From positions 135,001 through 199,000 of the forward strand of contig JAUJYZ010001166.1 in the NCBI GenBank assembly GCA_033675265.1: 64,000 nt of DNA, given 5' to 3'. The stretch is from Actinostola sp. cb2023 (Eukaryota; Cnidaria; Anthozoa; Actiniaria; Actinostolidae). The position numbers and the translations under genes are program-made. Position 1 is the stretch's first letter; each line of letters opens with the position of its first letter. Of the stretch, positions 1 through 11,264 are shown piece by piece. The notes beneath the pieces are model-generated. The model had not been told where the DNA came from. It did no database searches and was given only the letters and a program-made list of their open reading frames with translations.

Positions 1-1
1 A

Positions 2-3000
2 ATATTTAGGATTTCCATACGACTTCATGGTCGATACCTGAGTGTAAGACTTCACGCAGATCCCATTTTGTGCAAAAATTCTACGGGAATCCTTGGAACT
101 TGTGACATGAATCGAAACAACGACATCGATGGGTTTAGCTCAAACGTAACGCAAGCTGATCTTACCGTAAGACTTATCAGGCGTCATACCATTAAAGAGA
201 AGGATAGTCTGTTCCATCTGAGCCTCCAGCACTATGAAGAGAAAAGGAGACCAACAGGAGCTCAATATGCGCTTCTCTTCAACAGCACAGGGATATCAAC
301 TGGCCCTCTTACAAAGTCCATGGGACAAACTGACCTGACAATAGAATTCTTATTTAAACCAATGAGACAAGGTGGCACTGTACTGTCATACGCGAAGTTA
401 AAAACCTTTGCAGTTACCATAAATTTGACGATAAAGCTCCACCTTGGAACCTACGTTATAAATACAGGTATCCCCGTAGAAATACGTCGCTGGAGCCAAG
501 TGTCAATAGTGTGGTATTTCAAGGAGAAAGTCTTACAGCTGTACCACTTCGACGACAAACGAAATGTGGAGAGACGGCGTTACAAATTTATAGATAATCC
601 TTTTTCACCTGGAGGAATTCTTTCGCTTGGTCAGTGGGAACTTTCTCCTGGAGATACAGAGACAGAGACCAAATCTATATTCTGTGGAATTATCGATGAA
701 GTACGTATCTGGAAAAGAGAGTTTGATCCTGTTCTAATTCAGCAAAACATTGGTATGAATGTATTACCAAGCGATCCTGGAATATCTGCACTTTGGAAAT
801 TCAATAAAGGCGAAGGGAACGTTGTAGGGAATCTAGTTAACGACGAGCATTTGCATTTAGCACTGTTGCCTTGGAAACAGCCATTATGGGTTTTCTCAGA
901 TGCTCCGGTGAAGCACAATTACATCTCTACAGATAACCCTTTTGAGGTTTTATTTCAATCCAAAAAGGTAGAAAAAGAAGTAAGAGATCTCTGTTCGACG
1001 ATATTTTACCAAACAGACCTTTTTACATCGTGCAAAAGTCTGAAGGCAGAATTGGACTTGTACTATATGGTATGTGTACAGGATATTGTGGCATCTGAAC
1101 ATCTTGAATCGTCGATAAATGCTGTCATCACCTTTGCTGACCGTTGCCAAGCATTGCTCAACCTTACGTACTGGCCTGCAAAGACTTTGTGTAACATGAT
1201 ACCGATAAATAACACGGCATTCCCTGCTTGGATTGGTGATAACTGTCATGCTAAGTGCGTTTTTGGAACAGCTGATCCATTGCATCGAAGCAGTTGCAAA
1301 TGCATTTCTGGCTTTTGGGGCAAAGAATGTAATAAGGTGTGCCCAGGAGGAATCGTTCAACCATGTGGAGATCACGGCAAGTGTGACAGACTTTCTGGAA
1401 CGTGCATTTGTGCTGTAAATTGGGATGGAAATGAAAATTGTACGTCGTGCAGTGCCGGCTGGTATGGAAACAAGTGTCAATATGCTGCAAGTTTTGCAGT
1501 CGCTCAAAAGAACCATTCAATTGCAGTTGGATCAGTCCTTGGACTTGAGTTTTTCTACGGATTTGATGGAATCGGATTCACTTTGAAAATGTACGGGGAG
1601 TTCTTCCTTATAAAGTCAAACTCAGAGAACTTTGCTGTGCAGATACGCCAGGGCATTTGCGTTACAGGAAACAGATATCACAACCTATGCACAGTTGGTT
1701 TTGCTGTCAGCTACAAGAACATCAATATCGTTATACGCGCACCAATTACGTCGACTTCGCAGGATGCAAGAATAATGCCCATAGTGTGGCTAGACAACCG
1801 TCGAGTCGTTGTAAATCACGTCGTGCATTTGACTGAATATTTTGTCATGATTCGTACTTCTAGTGTTACTTATTCCATCAGAGGTCCGAACGGGATTAGA
1901 TTTGATGTGAGAGTAGGTCAAAGCCTGTCTTTTACCTGTCATATACCACGACAATACTGCATCAATTCGATTGGTCTACTTGGATCGTGTGTGCTGATAC
2001 CAAAGGACATACTGAATGACACTTATTTTGAGAACCAAATGCCGTTACGTGAAAAGAAATGTGCAGTATCTAACTCCAATTCACTGTTCGTGTACAAGTA
2101 CAAACATTTCAAAGAGCCCCGAGTGTTAACTGGAGGTGGGTTTAGCCTACTCTTTACGGACAGTTTTGTTCTATCAAAGCCTCTGTATCTACAAGATATC
2201 AGCATCCTCACTGTGGAGTTGTTGGTCAATATCAAATCGTATGGTGGAGTTATTCTATCATATGCGCAAGGCAACACATTTGCCCTCATAAATAGTAAGA
2301 CACTCAAAATCACCTATCGTGGTCGGGACTATAACACAGGACTTTCTCTAGAAGTCGAACAATGGAATCAGATTTCCTTGGTGTTCAATCAGTATTTGGG
2401 CACCCTTAAAGTCTATCTGTTTGACAGTGCCGGTGCAGTAAAAATCCGTGTTTTCCAACTGGACATAGAAGTATGGAGAAGAGGTGGCATTCTTGCTCTT
2501 GGACAATGGCTTTCTTCGCAGGACAACAGCAAACCGCCAGCATCAGTTTTTCATGGCAGAATCGACGAGATAAGAATTTGGAACAGAAATTCCAACCCCG
2601 ATCTTGTAAAGCGCAACTGGGGATTAAATGTTCGACTTCAGAAATACAAAGATCTATTGCATCTATGGAAGATGAATCAAGTAGAAGGAAGAGTGGTTCG
2701 AGACCTTGTAGGAAACTGTGATCTTTCTTTGAAGATGTTCCATCAACCTAACTGGGAATTCTCAGATGCTGATATTTCACTACCGGAACTTCAAACTTCA
2801 TTTTCTAATAGCGTGTTCAAAGAGAAAGCAATGTCATTCTGCTATTCCGTGTTACTCTCTGGCACACTGTTTAGCAAATGTAAACCCATTGGGAAACAAA
2901 CTGCAGAATTTTACTATCAAAATTGTTTGCAGGAAACTGATATGTACAAGGACATACAGGCAGCTTTTTACACTGTCATTTCGTTTGCGGATTATTGTCA

Positions 3001-5410
3001 AAGTGCACTAAGCCTTCCTAGTTGGCCTGGACAAAGGCTGTGTCGTATGTTTCCCAAAGAACGGTTTCCTAACTGGATTGGAGAGCGATGTGACATCAGA
3101 TGCGTCTTCGGATATCCCGTTCCATCTCCAAATAATACGGACAATTTGGAGTGCAAGTGTGAATTCGGGTATTGGGGTGAACAATGTGAACATCTTTGCC
3201 ATGGTGGACTTTTTAATGTGTGTAACGGTCATGGAACTTGTAATGAACAAAATGGAACGTGCTCGTGCGAACCAAGATGGAGAAACCCTGCTGAAAATCC
3301 TGTTGAATCTGTGCTTCCATGTTCTAAGTGCTCTGACGGCTGGACCGGTTCGAATTGCAACGTTGCATTTACAACGAATGCTTCTGAAGTTGGGATGACG
3401 GTTAGCTTTGGAGACCCACATTTTACTACTGCGACAGGCGTGAGTTACAACCTCGAAACCCCGGGAGCGTTCCTCTTACTGAATACTACAAACGTAAACA
3501 TCGAAATTCTCCAAATTCCATGCAACAACAGAGTTTCTTGTAGACGTATTTCAGAGCTTGCCTTAAGAACAAGCAAGTTTTTGCTATCAGTGAAGTACGT
3601 AGATTTAATGAAGATAGATGCAATGGTCAAAGACTTTGATAGTGGATTAACGGTACCTCTGAGTCGAGAAGAGTCTTGGGTAACTTTTACTTCTGACGAA
3701 TCCTCCCACTACCGCTGGCTAACACCCAACATCCTGGAAATGGTTTTACCTGATAAAGAGAGAATGATTATATTGTTTTACAACGGAACGCTTGGAACCG
3801 CTCTTGAGATGACAAACGCCCAGAAGAATGCCTCCCGTGGTCTTGGTGGGGAGACGACAGGTAATTGGATAACATCCTTACAAAGTTTACGAGGATCTAA
3901 CAACGCTTCAGTATTGACTCAAGACCTTTTAAGCACAAATTTGACTTCCAAAGTAAGACTGAAAGATGAGGACAACCTATTGACAAATAACTTTTCAAAT
4001 CATGATTTCGGTGGAGCTGGGTTTATGCTTGGTTTTGCTCGTGGACACCTCTTCAGGAAAAAAGATGAGACCTTTCCAGTCCTGGATGAATTCACATTAG
4101 AGCTATGGGTCTGCCTTGTCAATGATGTAGCTTCACTTAAAGAACTTTGCTCGAACACGAAGGAAGGAAGGAACAAAACGAACGTACCCATACATGGCAA
4201 ACATGCACTTTTCTCAACGACAGGAACTGAACACAGTACTAAATTTGCAGTTCTTTATGGCGACACTGGATTTGTTTTAGTATGGAACCACCAAACGGTT
4301 GAAACTAATATAACTGTGAATGACGGCACGTGGATACATCTTGCAATAACTTGGCGGAGAAACGATGGTCGCGTACAAATACTGACAAACTCTTCAAATT
4401 CAAAGTCCACGTTTACGGTATACGGAATACAAATCGGCCAATATCTGGACACGACTGGTACATTAGTGTTTGGTAAATATCTAAGAGGAACTGAAGTTCT
4501 TGAAGAATACAATTTACGTGGTGCTTTAGACGAAATTCGTCTTTGGCAATATGCAAAGACCAAGGAAGAAATTTCAGCGTTGAGGCACTCGAAATTCGAC
4601 CACTATATTGATGGACTGGTCCTAAGTATCCCGTTAGACCAGGGATATGGAACAACAGTTGATGCCTTGAAGTATGACGTGATAATGAATATAATCAGGA
4701 CTAATCGCACCGATAACATAACCAAAGTGCGGTTCTTCGTAAATGAAGAGGGTGAGCTACCCACGTGGCTTCCATCAGGAGTCCAGTCTACACCGCTTTC
4801 TAACTACACCGTGGCTTTTTACAACAACAGTCTTGAAGACAAGGCACACAGGCTCTGTCACAAATGGTTTTATACTGGCAATGTTCAAAAATTCTGCAGT
4901 TCTCGGCTCGTCTCTCTGGCCCGTTTCTACTTTGAGGCATGCCTTGCAGACGTGGCAAACGGAGGAACTCTAGCGCATCACAAGCTTTCAATAAGTCTGT
5001 TCGGTTTCTACTGCCAAAAAGTACTTGGCGTCGAAAAGTGTGAGCTGCATGGGACATACGATGCCTTCCCACCCTGTTCTAAGAAAGGTCGTGGCGTAGA
5101 TTTTCCTATTTTGATCGTTGGTATAACAGCAGGAATGGTTGCCGTGCTGATCGTTCTATGCTGCTGTATAGTGTGCTGTTGCATTAGAAGGAGGAAGAGC
5201 AAAAAACGCCAAAAGGAACGAAAGCATCGTGACGTTTACCTCGACGAGCCTAAAGGGCACACGTACGCAATGCACTCAGATGAGACAGTCGAGATGAGTA
5301 TGAAACCAATATTGCGTGAAAAACTGGAAAAAGTTGAGATAGAAGGGGACACCAACAAAACAATATACTTGTACGGTGCTGATGGTGAAGAGGAAGAAAC
5401 AGGCTGTTAA
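2..5410 (+). CDS. VWD-LamG-EGF type I membrane protein (5' partial)
   Basis: The frame is open from the left edge of the window to a TAA at 5408-5410, so this is the 3' part of a longer gene: 1802 residues with no intron. Visible modules (residues counted from position 2): the end of a VWD domain (about 1-70, with a GILGTCDMNRNND motif), LamG-like jelly roll 1 (about 111-250), a C8-like cysteine block (about 318-415), an EGF block (about 418-494), VWD 2 (about 497-700), LamG 2 (about 733-915), C8-like 2 (about 938-1030), EGF 2 (about 1032-1121), VWD 3 (from about 1125, starting GDPHFTTATG), LamG 3 (about 1330-1560) and C8-like 3 (about 1613-1697). One membrane span follows (about 1700-1727), then a basic stop-transfer run and a cytoplasmic tail of about 70 residues. 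The order VWD-LamG-C8-EGF repeats, which suggests growth by internal duplication. An extracellular adhesion or matrix-sensing role is inferred. The N-terminus and signal peptide lie outside the window. Confidence 0.9.
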   Translation: MFRISIRLHGRYLSVRLHADPILCKNSTGILGTCDMNRNNDIDGFSSNVTQADLTVRLIRRHTIKEKDSLFHLSLQHYEEKRRPTGAQYALLFNSTGISTGPLTKSMGQTDLTIEFLFKPMRQGGTVLSYAKLKTFAVTINLTIKLHLGTYVINTGIPVEIRRWSQVSIVWYFKEKVLQLYHFDDKRNVERRRYKFIDNPFSPGGILSLGQWELSPGDTETETKSIFCGIIDEVRIWKREFDPVLIQQNIGMNVLPSDPGISALWKFNKGEGNVVGNLVNDEHLHLALLPWKQPLWVFSDAPVKHNYISTDNPFEVLFQSKKVEKEVRDLCSTIFYQTDLFTSCKSLKAELDLYYMVCVQDIVASEHLESSINAVITFADRCQALLNLTYWPAKTLCNMIPINNTAFPAWIGDNCHAKCVFGTADPLHRSSCKCISGFWGKECNKVCPGGIVQPCGDHGKCDRLSGTCICAVNWDGNENCTSCSAGWYGNKCQYAASFAVAQKNHSIAVGSVLGLEFFYGFDGIGFTLKMYGEFFLIKSNSENFAVQIRQGICVTGNRYHNLCTVGFAVSYKNINIVIRAPITSTSQDARIMPIVWLDNRRVVVNHVVHLTEYFVMIRTSSVTYSIRGPNGIRFDVRVGQSLSFTCHIPRQYCINSIGLLGSCVLIPKDILNDTYFENQMPLREKKCAVSNSNSLFVYKYKHFKEPRVLTGGGFSLLFTDSFVLSKPLYLQDISILTVELLVNIKSYGGVILSYAQGNTFALINSKTLKITYRGRDYNTGLSLEVEQWNQISLVFNQYLGTLKVYLFDSAGAVKIRVFQLDIEVWRRGGILALGQWLSSQDNSKPPASVFHGRIDEIRIWNRNSNPDLVKRNWGLNVRLQKYKDLLHLWKMNQVEGRVVRDLVGNCDLSLKMFHQPNWEFSDADISLPELQTSFSNSVFKEKAMSFCYSVLLSGTLFSKCKPIGKQTAEFYYQNCLQETDMYKDIQAAFYTVISFADYCQSALSLPSWPGQRLCRMFPKERFPNWIGERCDIRCVFGYPVPSPNNTDNLECKCEFGYWGEQCEHLCHGGLFNVCNGHGTCNEQNGTCSCEPRWRNPAENPVESVLPCSKCSDGWTGSNCNVAFTTNASEVGMTVSFGDPHFTTATGVSYNLETPGAFLLLNTTNVNIEILQIPCNNRVSCRRISELALRTSKFLLSVKYVDLMKIDAMVKDFDSGLTVPLSREESWVTFTSDESSHYRWLTPNILEMVLPDKERMIILFYNGTLGTALEMTNAQKNASRGLGGETTGNWITSLQSLRGSNNASVLTQDLLSTNLTSKVRLKDEDNLLTNNFSNHDFGGAGFMLGFARGHLFRKKDETFPVLDEFTLELWVCLVNDVASLKELCSNTKEGRNKTNVPIHGKHALFSTTGTEHSTKFAVLYGDTGFVLVWNHQTVETNITVNDGTWIHLAITWRRNDGRVQILTNSSNSKSTFTVYGIQIGQYLDTTGTLVFGKYLRGTEVLEEYNLRGALDEIRLWQYAKTKEEISALRHSKFDHYIDGLVLSIPLDQGYGTTVDALKYDVIMNIIRTNRTDNITKVRFFVNEEGELPTWLPSGVQSTPLSNYTVAFYNNSLEDKAHRLCHKWFYTGNVQKFCSSRLVSLARFYFEACLADVANGGTLAHHKLSISLFGFYCQKVLGVEKCELHGTYDAFPPCSKKGRGVDFPILIVGITAGMVAVLIVLCCCIVCCCIRRRKSKKRQKERKHRDVYLDEPKGHTYAMHSDETVEMSMKPILREKLEKVEIEGDTNKTIYLYGADGEEEETGC

Positions 5411-5911
5411 GATGAAAGAACTGACAATGTAAATCGATAAACATAATTGAATAGATTAGAATTGCAATGCTAAATGTCATCTGATTGCCACCATTTTGAA
5501 CAGAATCAGAGTTACTCCTCGTGCTTCTTAACACTTCTCTCGTGTTCTGATCGATGCCCCCGGGCTATAACGCTTCACACCGCACAGCGGGCAAGTCCCG
5601 CAAACCATTAGAACACGAGAGAAGTCGGGAGAAGCATGAAACGCGTTTTCTATTTCTTCAGTTGAGAGGACGCGAGAGCTACTAGTTAAATGAGATGAGA
5701 GTACACAGTCGATTGCGACAGAGAGACAGTCCTAAACAGGGGAGGATTTAGGGTAGGGCGAAGGAGGCGCACGCCCCCCTTTTGGAAATTCGAATTTTGC
5801 CCCCCAAAAAAAAATTACATAAAATTTGGCTGAAACCAATATAATCTTTGGATCCGCCCCTACTAAAGAATTGACGTGTTTGCTCTTTGCTCATTTTGGC
5901 CCAGACGAGGG
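5411..5911. other. 3' flank of the membrane-protein gene
   Basis: No gene is seen. A short inverted repeat has arms near 5532-5547 and 5609-5624 (core CTTCTCTCGTGTTCT and its complement) with a GC-rich spacer. No AATAAA lies close to the stop codon; the first clear AATAAA is near 6293. Confidence 0.4.
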
Positions 5912-6112
5912 CTTTTGTAGATCATTTTGTGTAGATAGTTTAAGAATAATGTTGGAGTTTTGTAGTTTGTTTTGCGAGGTCTTTTGTAGAGCATTTTGTG
6001 TAGATAGTTTAAGAATAATGTTGGAGTTTTGTAGTTTGTTTGCGAGGTCTTTTGTAGAGCATTTTGTGTAGATAGTTTAAGAATAATGTTGGAGTTTTGT
6101 AGTTTGTTTTGT
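5912..6112 (+). repeat. 68-69 bp tandem repeat, three copies
   Basis: Three near-identical units start at 5912, 5981 and 6049 (each begins CTTTTGTAGA). Spacings are 69 and 68 bp, and the last copy ends near 6112. The open frame across it (5826-6071) only reflects the repeat and is not taken as a gene. Confidence 0.9.
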
Positions 6113-7239
6113 AAAAATTGAAATCCTTATGAATGGTCCTTACCATCAATGCAATGTAGTTATGTTATGAACTGACATTAGAGAAAAATACCTTTATGTC
6201 GCAAGTAATTTTATAGATAAATTGTTTGGTTTTGTTTTCATTTATAGATATTCGCTACTTTTCTAATATTGTTTGCTTTAGCAAGATGTATTAATAAAAA
6301 TATATAATCACGTATTAAATCTTGTTTCTAGAGGTCCTTGAATCTGTTACTGAGAACTTCTCTTGGCAAAGCGTGGTACCGTTCGATAATAGATTGTAAC
6401 TATATTTATAGCGAGTTTACTGATAAAATGCATTACTACCTAAGCTAAACTTACATCAGTCTGCTGGAGGATTCCTATTGGCTAACGTAATATGGTGATT
6501 CTATAATTTGACAGTACATGAAACGAGAACATTTCTACTAGGAAAACTCGAAGATTCCATATGGTTACAATTGGATATTCTGCAGTGTCAAACTTATATT
6601 GTTGGATAGTAAAAATCACAAGCTATCTAGCTGTGTTAAAATATAGTTATTTAAACGAAAGATAATAACCGATCCAAGGAGATTTTGTATGACTGGACAT
6701 TTTGACGATTGGACACAAAATTATTCAAAAGCAACTTGACAGTCGTATTCGCGAATGTCAATCCAAAAGGTGTTTTGATTATTACAAAAATGTAATATCC
6801 TATATCTTTTGATCCATGTCAGAAAGCTCAGACTTACTAGTGATCATGTTTTGACTAGAAATTAGCCGTGTTTGCACCCCCTACAAGATGAATGTAGAAT
6901 GTACTTTTAGTCTTTATCTTTAGATGTATGTCAAAACCTAGACTTACTGGCTACAATTTTCTAAAATGCAATATGAGTTCTACTGTCCAAAAGGACAACC
7001 GAATTCTTAACGAAATATCTTAGTAACGAGTTACGCGTATTTTATCATCTTGACTATCGTTGAGAGTACCCTGGTCTCTGTTCACGAAGCTTTAGGATCG
7101 AAATGATACAAATCATGTTAACAGAAAAACAGTGATTCTCTTATATAACAAATCCACGAGTTCGTATATTCTACTGTATGTCTATGTATGTATACCTTTT
7201 ATTATAGCTAAAACGGTATGAAAGGCTGTATGATATCGT
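6113..7239. other. AT-rich intergenic stretch, nothing recognised
   Basis: No open frame with protein-like composition, tandem repeat or long palindrome was recognised here. Confidence 0.4.
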
Positions 7240-7372
7240 ACCTATTTCAATTTCAACAGACCAAGACACATTTTGAATCGAATTTTATGAAATATTTCTG
7301 GTATACATGCTTTTGAAGCTGTTACCACAATGCAGTTCGGTCTTGGAACGACAACCTTTTTTGAAATAGGTG
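7240..7372. mobile_element. Small MITE of the CACCTATTTCAAAAAACG family
   Basis: The left end reads CCTATTTCAATTTCAACAGA and the right end reads TTTTTTGAAATAGGTGTAT, the inverted terminus shared with at least five other elements in this window. Next to both ends is a matching inner arm (CCAAGAC / GTCTTGG). It is about 133 bp with no coding capacity. Confidence 0.55.
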
Positions 7373-7398
7373 TATATTTAACAAATAGAAAACGTTTC

Positions 7399-7429
<31 letters not shown>

Positions 7430-7699
7430 GGAAGTTTGGGAGAAGTCGAGAGCTATTGTGTAAAACCGAGCCGTTAGGCGACTTTTTTAGGTCACGCCTG
7501 TTTTGATGATTTTCAACGGTGGATTCTCGTGTTTGGAGATCATTTCTAAATTCGTGGAAAGAGGTAGGGTTATGTTTTGGGGATATTCAGATATTGTCTA
7601 TTCAAGCTGTGATGAGTTTCAATTTTGGATGTAAACCTTTTTTGGAGAAATAAACGCTTGAATTTGTGGCCGTTTGAATTCGTTTTTTCGTGCTTTGAT

Positions 7700-7915
7700 T
7701 CCTACCTTGTCACAGTGATACATATGAGGGGAAAACAAATACTCAAAATGATTAAAATGAGCTGAAATTCACTCCAGATGTGAAGAATATATAGTAAAAC
7801 ACACTGTGTTTGTTTTAGTGAACTTTATTCAGAATTTTGAGAGAAATTGTGATTTTAGGTTTTTCAATAAAACTGATTGGCAAAGCTGCCATGAGTAGAG
7901 CTTGGGCTACCTGTG
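7700..7915 (+). mobile_element. Single arm of a CACAGG-type fold-back element
   Basis: About 215 bp ending in TGGGCTACCTGTG. The same sequence recurs inverted at 9147-9340 and direct at 9345-9525, where the two together form a long hairpin. Here only one arm is present, so this is a solo or truncated copy. Confidence 0.7.
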
Positions 7916-8516
7916 CTTTTATCTGTGCAGTTTACTGTTTTGACACGAAAAACGATTTGAAGAATGCTATTTTCTGTCAGAAAATTACAGAAGAATGCTT
8001 GTTACATTTTGTTTTTGTATCCTGTGAACACGAAACACGAAGAAAAGTGAGAAAAGCTGAGCCGAATCACGATCAATGACGAAGAGTCGTCAAACTTTCT
8101 GAAATATTTGACATCTTGATGAATGGAGCACGAAATCAGGTAGCCAAATATCCACAGTATTTGTCATTGATTTGTCGTATTTTTGAATCTTTTCGTCGCT
8201 TTTCTCGACAAGAATGTATAAACGATGGACGTTTCTGAGACATTTGAAGATGTTTTTTCTCTTTGACATATTTTACTAGAGATATGAATGTTCTGGCGAA
8301 CCCGCCGTGTAGCTACAAGAATCGCTCTGTTTTTACTCTTTTGTGAGTATAAATACGGCTATCGTTTCTTGATATTTTCAGTCGTACACTTGAGAAAATA
8401 TAAGACTTATGTGTAGCTAAGTATAACTTACAAAATGGTTAGTATGTGATTGAGAAAACTGAGCCGTTATATTTAGTTTTCTTCGTTATTGTGGACAGAA
8501 ATAATTGGACGATTCG

Positions 8517-9146
8517 CACAGGCAGCCCAACCATTGTTTTTGAGGCTATTTATAATTATTAAAAATATATATTTGCAAGCGCGCGTCTTTTTTTGATGGG
8601 TTTCCTGTGGTAGAGCGCGCGCGCGCGATACGTATTATATTGCTATTATATTGGGTTCCCTGTGCATAGAAATGTATATGTTGGGATCCCTGTGTGCGTC
8701 CTGCGGGACGCGCCCGCAGCAATGTGTATATTGAAAATAGAGTCGTTTTCGTATGAGTGGGAAACCTACGGTACGGAGTTACGGTCACGGTACGGAATCG
8801 AACACATTGTATTCAACCAATCACAGCGCGCGAAATCATTTCTCAACCAATCAGAATGCTTGGATACCGCACGATGATGGCGCGATACGGTCACCGCACG
8901 GCACGAACCGTACCGTAACTACTTCCCACTCATACGAAAACGACTCTATACACATGGACATACACATGTAGTGCGGGATGCGCGGGATGTGCACAGGGAG
9001 CCCAATATAGGATATTACTCAGCACAGGGAACCCAACATATCTACGTATTATATATTGATCGCGCGCGCGCTCTACCACAGGAAACCCATAAAAAGACGC
9101 AAATATCATTTTATTTCCTTATTTAGTAGCCTCAAAAGGAATGAAC
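8517..9146. mobile_element. Palindromic MITE with CACAGGNANCCCA motifs
   Basis: The left end is CACAGGCAGCCCA at 8517. The two halves are inverted copies: outer motifs, a GAGCGCGCGCGC stretch near 8610 and 9066, TGGGTTCCCTGTG near 8652 against CACAGGGAACCCA near 9023, and the arms GAGTCGTTTTCGTATGAGTG / CACTCATACGAAAACGACTC near 8740 and 8927. The centre includes a CCAATCA-containing stretch. The right tip has been lost where another element starts at 9147. No coding capacity. Confidence 0.8.
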
Positions 9147-10322
9147 CACAGGTAGCCCAAGCTCTACTCATGGCAGCGCCAATCAGTTTTATTGGAAATC
9201 CTAAAAACACAATTTCTCTGAAAATTCTGAATAAAGTTTACTAAAACAATCACAGTGTGTTTTACTATATATTCTTCACATCTGGAGTGAATTTCAGCTC
9301 ATTTTAATCATTTTGGGTATTTGTTTTCCCCTCAGTGTATACTGTGACAAATATACATATAAGGGGAAAACAAATACCCAAAATGATTAAAATGAGCTGA
9401 AATTCACTCCAGATGTGAAGAATATATAGTAAAACACACTGTGATTGTTTTAGTAAACTTTATTCAGAATTTTCAGAGAAATTGTGTTTTTAGGATTTCC
9501 AATAAAACTGATTGGCGCTGCCATATGGCGCGCCGATCCGGACAAAAATACTTCTGTTTAAAAATATACGACTTGTGTGAAATATAGTACTTATCGGTAA
9601 AATTATACTACTTGTTTGAATATATAACACTTGTTACTGAGTAAATATATACGACTTGCTTGAAAATATACGACTTGCTTGAAAATATACGACTTGCTTG
9701 AAAATATACGACTTGAATTGCTTCGACTTGCTTGAAAATATAAGACTTGCTTGAAAATATACGACTTGCTTGAAAATATAAGACTTGCTTGAAAATATAC
9801 GCCTTGCTTGAAAATATACGACTTGAATTGCTTCGACTTGCTTGAAAATATACGACTTGCTTGAAAATATACGACTTGCTTGAAAATATACGACTTGAAT
9901 TGCTTCGACTTGCTTGAAAATATAAGACTTGCTTGAAAATATACGACTTGCTTGAAAATATACGACTTGCTTGAAAATATAAGACTTCAAAGGCGCCCGC
10001 GATCGGTGGTCAGCAGTGGCACGATGAATACCCCGAGGGGGGAGGAGTGGATAACGGCTATACACAGGCTATACAGCCATCATGGAGAACGAGAATGATG
10101 TTTTGTTAGAAGTATTACGTAAACAACCGATTCAAACGGCTGAAAGATCGTATGTTGTACGTGGACATTCAAGACGCTTATTAGCAGCAAAATAGGACTT
10201 ATCAAGGCAGGATTTCAGCTAAGTAGTGCTATATTTATTATCAAACCAATTATTCAAAGAACAACTAAGCAAATCAACCCAAATTTTCGGTTCTAGTGCC
10301 CTTGAGTAGAGCTTGGGCTACC
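9147..10322. mobile_element. Fold-back element flanked by 7-bp duplication AATGAAC
   Basis: It begins CACAGGTAGCCCA at 9147 and ends TGGGCTACCTGTG at 10322. AATGAAC lies directly outside both ends (9140-9146 and 10323-10329), a 7-bp target-site duplication. The arms are about 190 bp and form a hairpin (9147-9340 against 9345-9525). The right arm is interrupted just after its GCGCTGCCAT by about 780 bp that contain the 19-bp minisatellite, then finishes at about 10302-10322. Confidence 0.8.
9550..9990. repeat. 19-bp minisatellite inside the fold-back element
   Basis: About 20 units of roughly ACTTGCTTGAAAATATACG. Some are joined by a variant containing ACTTGAATTGCTTCG, giving a higher-order pattern. 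Copies at the left edge (9550-9650) are degenerate and those from 9650 on are nearly identical, as expected when unequal exchange homogenises the interior. The reverse-strand open frame over it is a by-product of the repeat. Confidence 0.9.
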
Positions 10323-10329
10323 TGTGAAT

Positions 10330-11264
10330 GAACTTAGCTTGAAGCTCGATTCTTGCAAAATTAATTTTCGGTTTATCACATCTAGATAGAACTTGAACTT
10401 AACTAAACAAGAAAAACTGTAATTCTATGGCTTTTGTTTAGTAAATAAAACATGTTTGACAACAGAAAAAAATACATTTGTGGTCAGTTATTTTTACAAT
10501 CAAATCCACTGCATCGCTTCAAGGTTGTTCAAGGTCATGAACCATGTTTACATAGCCTCATATCAACATAGTAATTAACCAATCAGAGCGCGCGTTATAT
10601 CTAAATTATTTTATAATCAGTTATATGTATAGCTTGCTATAGTTATAGTACTTTATTTCACCCTTTTTCAATATTTATATCAGTTGTCCAGATAGTTTCC
10701 AGGTACTCCTTACTCTCCCCCCCTCACACAAAAATGTCCTCGACCCTACCCCCTTACCCTCCCCTTTTGTGTGTCTGAAGCCAGTTCAAACGTACCGTGG
10801 TGAATGAGCGAAGTCCAGCAGTGAGATAGCAGCTTTTTGGGTATTTATAACTTCGTAAAACCATCAAGAAGCTAAACATTGAGTAAAGGAATGATTAAAT
10901 GCTGATTTGTTCATAAAACTAGAAGGTAAGCAACGTTACGTTATTTTATATCAAAAAGCTGATGAGACCCGACAAATAAAAGCTTACGACGTTACGTAGT
11001 CATGCAATCAAGCATGTAAGCATGTCCCTTCAAGAAACCTTTTCGTTTTATAGGAACTATTTAGTCGAAGCCGTTAAAAAGGTTTCTGGCAATTTGTCTT
11101 TGTTGTTTGTTATCGCCGTGACCTTCAATATCACCGCTATCGTCGATCAGGCGAGTACTCATGATAATTAGTATAAAGCCTTATAAGTTACTTATAAGCT
11201 TACATGTAAGACTTAACTTACCTTATTTATAAATGTTGGATTTAAAAGTCAAATGTGCACGAGT
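10330..11264. other. Intergenic stretch without a recognised gene
   Basis: AT-rich sequence. A short segment near 10545 (GTTTACATAGCCT) also occurs near 7405. TAAGCTTA-like short repeats occur near 11170-11225. No protein-coding signal was seen. Confidence 0.35.

Noticed and set aside
8546..9244. Overlapping frames of 60-80 codons
   Set aside because: They lie inside palindromic MITEs and change with each copy.
9634..10065. 143-codon minus-strand frame with YFQAS repeats
   Set aside because: Arises from the 19-bp minisatellite.
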